64,000 nt of DNA from UBA7672 sp965279205 (GTDB taxonomy: Bacteria > Pseudomonadota > Alphaproteobacteria > Caulobacterales > Hyphomonadaceae). The stretch spans positions 1,550,001-1,614,000 of the forward strand of contig OZ257144.1 in NCBI GenBank assembly GCA_965279205.1, in the 5' to 3' direction. The stretch's first letter is position 1. Each line of letters starts with the position of its first letter. Position numbers and translations under genes: made by a program. Shown one piece after another: positions 60,311 through 64,000 of the stretch. Below the pieces are notes generated by a model. That model ran no database searches. It was not told where the DNA came from and saw only the letters and a program-made list of their open reading frames with translations.

Positions 60311-61297
60311 CTAAGCCTTCTCTTTCTCACCCGTGCGTTCGCGGGAGCGCAGCGCAGGCACGAGGCGTCGCCACAGTGACTTGCGTGGAGGCGCTGGTGG
60401 ATGAAGGCGCGCTGTCACGAAGTCGAACACCTTGTCCGGCACGCCGATCGAGCAGGCGGCCTCCAACCCTTCGAAACCTGGTGAAGAATTGGCTTCACAG
60501 ATGCGGTAGCCGTTCTCGTCATAGAGGACGTCGATGCCGGCGATATCGAGCCTGAGTATGCGGGCCGCATCAATGGCGAGCTGCGCCATTTCCGGCGGCG
60601 GTTCGATGCAGACACCGATGCCTCCGAGTGAGATGTTGGACTTGAACCCGCCATTCGGTGAGCGGCGCTCCATAGCCGCGGCGACCGTGTCGCCGATGAC
60701 CAGCAGCCGCACATCGCGGCCATGGCTCGACTTGATGTACTGTTGAAAGATGAAGTCGGTCTGGGCGCCGACATCGCCGAGCAGGCTGGCAAGGTCGTCG
60801 AACTGGCTGCGATCCTGGCACAGCACAACGCCTGCGCCGCGCGTGGAGCGCAGTTTTTTCACCACTACGGGAAAACCGAGTTCGCGTTCGATGACGTCAA
60901 CATCGACCGGAAACTTTGCTAGGATGGTGCGAGGAATGGGGAGGCCGGCAGCCGAAAGAAGCTGGAGCGTCTGCAGTTTGTCGGCGCAGGCTTCGACAGC
61001 CTCGGCGCCGTTGATCATCGCGACGCCCATGCGCTCGAACTGCCGGATGACTGCAAGCGTAAAATAGTTTGTCTCGCTGCCGGTGCGCGGGATGATGAAG
61101 TCGGGCCGCGGGAGCTTGCCTCCCGCATATTCTGCGCGCCAGTCGCGCTCGGTCGAAACGATCAACTCGAAGTCGCGTGGACGCAGAGCATCCATCTTGA
61201 GGCCGCGGCGCTTGCCGGCCTCGATGAAGCGCATGATCTCGTGCGCTTCTGGCACGCCGGGCGTGACATCATTGTGAAAGAGCAGCCAGCCTCGCAT
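60311..61297 (-). CDS. RimK-like ATP-grasp ligase
   Basis: This 328-residue ATP-grasp enzyme of the RimK group ligates a carboxylate, typically glutamate, to an amine. A pre-ATP-grasp domain covers residues 1-110. The ATP-grasp fold has FPVVVKKLRSTRGAGVVLCQ, FIFQQYIKSSHGRDVRLLVIGD, SNISLGGIGVCIEPP and the metal-binding LDIAGIDVLYDENGYRICEANSSPGFEGLE. The basic tail (RKSLWRRLVPALRSRERTGEKEKA) is unusual. Start ATG 61297; ATG 61351 is possible. It is divergent from the histidine kinase gene. Confidence 0.83.
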   Translation of the reverse strand: MRGWLLFHNDVTPGVPEAHEIMRFIEAGKRRGLKMDALRPRDFELIVSTERDWRAEYAGGKLPRPDFIIPRTGSETNYFTLAVIRQFERMGVAMINGAEAVEACADKLQTLQLLSAAGLPIPRTILAKFPVDVDVIERELGFPVVVKKLRSTRGAGVVLCQDRSQFDDLASLLGDVGAQTDFIFQQYIKSSHGRDVRLLVIGDTVAAAMERRSPNGGFKSNISLGGIGVCIEPPPEMAQLAIDAARILRLDIAGIDVLYDENGYRICEANSSPGFEGLEAACSIGVPDKVFDFVTARLHPPAPPRKSLWRRLVPALRSRERTGEKEKA

Positions 61298-61414
61298 GGG
61301 TGTTCCCGCATGATCCTGGTCAGTACCGCCGCCCGCCAGCCTCGATTTCATTAAACTAGTGCGGTTTTGTGGCGTGTCCCGTCGAAGTGTCCGATCCTGG
61401 GACGCAACGAAATA

Positions 61415-62467
61415 ATGCGGGCGCAACAGGTGTTCAGCGCAACGCTGTCTGCTTTACTGGACCGAGACGGCGTGCCGGGCGTCAGGCGGGGATTGTGCGT
61501 GAAGCTCTTCAAGAGCGATTCTCCTGAGAACACGACCTGGGTCCAGGCCTTCCTGGTCGCGGTGCCTTGCGTTCTTGCAGGCTATCTCTCGCGGTTGGCG
61601 ATAGATGTACTGATCGAGGGGCAGGTGCCTTTCGTCACCTTCTATCCGGCGGTGATGGCGGCTTCGCTGATCGCGGGTTTTCGGTCTGGTCTGATCGTGG
61701 TGGTAGCGTCGACGCCGTTGGCTGTTCTAGCGTTTGGCGTTCAGTACCCGATTGCAACAACGACGATCTGGCTATTGTTGTCGTCCGTTGTGGCTGCGGG
61801 GTGTGGAGTAGCTCACGAGTTGCGGGCAAGGCTTCGCGTGGAGCGGGACGAACTTGCCCGGACCAAGCAGAAGCTGGAACTAGTGATCCGCGAGCAGACT
61901 CACCGCGCCAAGAACACGTTCGCCATCCTTAGCGCACTGGCCCAGCAGTCGGCCCAAGGCGCGACCAACGTCGAGGAATTTCGCGATCGTCTGACGGAGC
62001 GCGTGCGCGCACTGTCGTCGGCTTACAGCCTGATGTCGTCGTCGGAGCCAGATGCGCCGGTGCAGCTCGATCGGCTGGTTGAGCTGGCGCTTGCGCCGTT
62101 CAGCGAAACCTACGGTCAGCGGATGAAGGTGTCGGGCGGGCCTGTGGTTCGATTTGCTCCTTCTGCGGCCATTCCGCTGGCTCTATGCCTGCACGAGCTA
62201 GCCACGAACGCGGTCAAATACGGGGCATTGTCCGGGAGCGGCGGCAGTGTCGATTGCGGCTGGGCTGAGCGTCTGCCAGGGGCCTACACGCTGCTCTGGA
62301 CCGAGACCGGCGGCCCCGTGGTCGAAAAGCCGAGATCTTCGGGATTCGGAACTCGGATGATCGGTGCGGCGCTGAATGGCGTGCCGGGCGGTGGCGCGAT
62401 TCTGAAGTTCGAGCCCGATGGCGTGCGGTGCGAACTCGCTTTCAACGGCGAAGAGTCTCCGACCTAA
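61415..62467 (+). CDS. HWE/HisKA_2-type membrane histidine kinase
   Basis: This is a 350-residue sensor kinase. Three to four membrane helices lie in residues 42-135 (DUF4118-like), with no PAS domain. The phosphoacceptor is His163 in REQTHRAKNTFAILSALAQQSAQG, the typical HWE/HisKA_2 H-box, and the ATP-binding N-box is ALCLHELATNAVKYGAL (Asn265), followed by a GFGTRMI G-box. No response regulator gene adjoins it. The start is uncertain (TTG 61367, ATG 61415 or GTG 61499); the ATG was used. A terminator follows at 62616. Confidence 0.83.
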   Translation: MRAQQVFSATLSALLDRDGVPGVRRGLCVKLFKSDSPENTTWVQAFLVAVPCVLAGYLSRLAIDVLIEGQVPFVTFYPAVMAASLIAGFRSGLIVVVASTPLAVLAFGVQYPIATTTIWLLLSSVVAAGCGVAHELRARLRVERDELARTKQKLELVIREQTHRAKNTFAILSALAQQSAQGATNVEEFRDRLTERVRALSSAYSLMSSSEPDAPVQLDRLVELALAPFSETYGQRMKVSGGPVVRFAPSAAIPLALCLHELATNAVKYGALSGSGGSVDCGWAERLPGAYTLLWTETGGPVVEKPRSSGFGTRMIGAALNGVPGGGAILKFEPDGVRCELAFNGEESPT

Positions 62468-62615
62468 GGCCCTGAAAACTATCGATGTAACGCCGACTGT
62501 AACGCCGCTGAGACGGTAATTCACTTACGGCGTCGCTCTGAATGAGGCCAATGGACTCGTTCGGGCTGGCTTCCTCGCTCTCCTCCTCCTGTAGGGGGCT
62601 TGGCCGAAACCAACT

Positions 62616-62654
62616 GCCGCTGCAGGCGCTCACGCGTCTGCAGCGGCTGATTTT
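62616..62654 (+). terminator. Rho-independent terminator between convergent genes
   Basis: A 14-bp stem with one wobble pair (GCCGCTGCAGGCGC, tetraloop TCAC, GCGTCTGCAGCGGC) is followed on the forward strand by TGATTTT. It ends the histidine kinase transcript about 150 bases after its stop and lies just after the stop of the opposing regulator gene. Confidence 0.7.
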
Positions 62655-62665
62655 CCAGGACATTC

Positions 62666-63994
62666 TTATTTGGTTGGATAGCTAGCGGCGTTCGCGGTGG
62701 CGTTGCCGCCGGCCCAGATGGATGGGCTGTCGAGCTGATAGCTCGCCACGACCTGCGCCTCGAGATTGGTGTGCTTCTGGCCTTTGACCACGAGCAGGGT
62801 CTCGAAATCGCCCTCTGTGGCCGCCTTTTTCTCGAAGCGTAGCAGGGAGTCGATGCGGGTCAGCGTCTCGGCAACGCCCATGACAGCGGCGTCGCGGGTA
62901 CCTGACAGGATGGCGATGCGGTTGCCGCTGGGTCCCTCAAACGTCGAGAAGAAGCCGTAGTCGCGGTACATCTGGTCGCTGGGCGCGGTGAGGAAAGCTT
63001 CGCTGGTGTAGGTCTTGCCGGTCTTGCGATCGATGATCTGATCGTAGCTCTCCCCGAACGAAAAGCGCGACTGCGAGAAGACCGGATCGCGTAGGGGACC
63101 CATGCCGCTGAGCAGGCCGACATAGATGATGTCGTGCGACTTCAGACTTTCCGGTGTGAGCTCCGAGGCCAGTGTCACCTGAACCTGGCGGCCTTCGCGC
63201 AGCAGCGGGGCTAGGTCGGTCAGCGCATAGGCGGCGGAAGCCGGCAGGTATTGCATCGCGATATCGGAATAGCGGTCAAAGCCGCTGGGATCGTCGCGGT
63301 AGTGGTGGACCAGATCTTCCTTGGAGTTGATCGAGAAGTCCCGGATCAGCCGGGTCAGCGACACACGGTCCTTGTACTCGCCGAACATGTAGTAGTCGCC
63401 GACGACGATCTGCAGCGGACGCGTCGAATTCGCGATCTCCGTCCAGATGCCAGCATCGGCGATCTTGGCAGTCTCTGGCTGGGGCTTGTTGAGCAGCAGA
63501 GCCCAGGCCGCTATGTTGCCTGCGGTCAGTGTCGCGAACAGGCCGGCGGCAATCAAGCCCCAGCGAAGTTTGCGTGAGGGCGGGCGCGCGTATGCGTCTG
63601 CTTCCGCAGGCGCGTCTGGCGTCGCGATCGCTTCGACATTGTCCTCGGGACCCACCGGCACAATCCGATAGTCGCCCTTGGGAATATCAAGACGGACCCC
63701 GCCTGACACGCCATGCCGAAGATAGAAGTCGTCGAGCCGCTTGCGCAGGCGGTGGATGTAGACGCGCGCCACGGGATCATCACGCAGCGAATCCGAGTCG
63801 GCCTTGCCGAACACGGCGAGGGCAATTTCTGCCTCTTTCGGCGACCGGCCATCGCCGGATCGCGAGGCAAGGAAATCGAACAGCTCGACCAGACGTCCGC
63901 TTGTCCCCAGTGCGCCGGATTCCCGCACACGCGCTATCTCCGCGAGCGTGGCGGGGGCGAGAGCGTTCATCGGTTCGGCAGGCGTAACGGTCAT
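62666..63994 (-). CDS. Membrane-anchored winged-helix (CadC/ToxR-like) regulator
   Basis: This is a 442-residue protein. Residues 15-115 look like an OmpR/PhoB-type winged helix (RLVELFDFLASRSGDGRSPKEAEIALAVFGK, then ARVYIHRLRKRLDDFYLRHG and GDYRIVPVG). One membrane helix follows (145-167, GLIAAGLFATLTAGNIAAWALLL) and then a 270-residue external domain with no recognised family, including IVVGDYYMFGEYKDR and GNRIAILSGTRDAAVMGVAETLTRID. The layout is that of one-component membrane regulators. Start ATG 63994; ATG 63970 is an alternative. Confidence 0.75.
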   Translation of the reverse strand: MTVTPAEPMNALAPATLAEIARVRESGALGTSGRLVELFDFLASRSGDGRSPKEAEIALAVFGKADSDSLRDDPVARVYIHRLRKRLDDFYLRHGVSGGVRLDIPKGDYRIVPVGPEDNVEAIATPDAPAEADAYARPPSRKLRWGLIAAGLFATLTAGNIAAWALLLNKPQPETAKIADAGIWTEIANSTRPLQIVVGDYYMFGEYKDRVSLTRLIRDFSINSKEDLVHHYRDDPSGFDRYSDIAMQYLPASAAYALTDLAPLLREGRQVQVTLASELTPESLKSHDIIYVGLLSGMGPLRDPVFSQSRFSFGESYDQIIDRKTGKTYTSEAFLTAPSDQMYRDYGFFSTFEGPSGNRIAILSGTRDAAVMGVAETLTRIDSLLRFEKKAATEGDFETLLVVKGQKHTNLEAQVVASYQLDSPSIWAGGNATANAASYPTK

Positions 63995-64000
63995 GTAACG

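Noticed and set aside
62442..62663. A 73-codon reverse frame between the histidine kinase and the winged-helix regulator
   Set aside because: It runs into the kinase gene and through the terminator hairpin, and its translation is Ser/Arg-rich without a family pattern.

Overview
The window reads as one contiguous piece of chromosome from a GC-rich alphaproteobacterium, most likely a stalked or budding member of the Caulobacterales/Hyphomonadaceae group. The pointers are a holdfast-type adhesin locus (hfsD, hfsA, hfsB, hfsH, hfsG), a large TonB-dependent receptor, an HWE-type histidine kinase and a glycerol ABC importer of the GlpSTPQUV type. The species assignment is inference; there is no rRNA gene here. 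Genes are packed tightly: most operon neighbours overlap by ATGA, TGATG or GTGA, and several convergent pairs share or nearly share their stop codons. No insertion sequence, prophage, CRISPR array or integrase was found.

Layout. 1-3601: a 5'-truncated GST, a GNAT acetyltransferase, a Sel1-repeat mini-protein, and a reverse-strand operon of D-cysteine desulfhydrase, a small membrane protein and an Asp/Glu racemase. 3673-8420: holdfast polysaccharide export, deacetylation and glycosyltransfer. 8790-12862: a redoxin lipoprotein and a TonB-dependent receptor, each with a clear terminator. 13340-21774: a glycerol-type ABC importer whose operon also carries an MmcQ/YjbR protein, two extra small membrane proteins, the DUF2160 protein GlpU, a lipoprotein binding protein and an alpha/beta-hydrolase lipoprotein. 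21893-21982: tRNA-Ser(GCT), followed by a malonyl-CoA synthetase-like gene. 23416-30655: DUF2891, DUF979 and DUF969 genes, a beta-propeller lipoprotein and a full-length 5-oxoprolinase, which together look like 5-oxoproline uptake and opening.

30737-38929: a penicillin-acylase-family hydrolase, two exported proteins of unknown function and a DUF1800/DUF1501 pair. 39062-46841: a VirB-type type IV secretion operon (virB1, B2, B3, B4, B6, B9, B10, B11) with no virB5, virB8 or virD4 in the window. Beyond it lie a LuxR-type regulator with intact acyl-homoserine-lactone-pocket residues and a degenerate receiver-domain protein. 48381-52451: CoA-transferase, CitE-type lyase, MaoC-type hydratase and acyl-CoA dehydrogenase genes in a translationally overlapping operon that matches bacterial itaconate degradation (ict/ccl/ich). 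52503-63994: a GST, a DUF3604/PpiC/HupE-UreJ trio, a MAPEG protein, a thiolase, an esterase, a RimK-like ATP-grasp ligase, an HWE histidine kinase and a membrane-anchored winged-helix regulator.

The observations I rate highest are: the VirB locus reduced exactly where virB7 and virB8 normally sit; the itaconate operon; the 5-oxoprolinase neighbourhood that gives DUF969/DUF979/DUF2891 a testable job; complementary motif losses in the two glycerol-importer ATPases, which leave only one complete ATP site; a holdfast HfsB protein with no Walker A lysine; and a roughly 350-bp block inside the 5-oxoprolinase gene with codon usage unlike its flanks.
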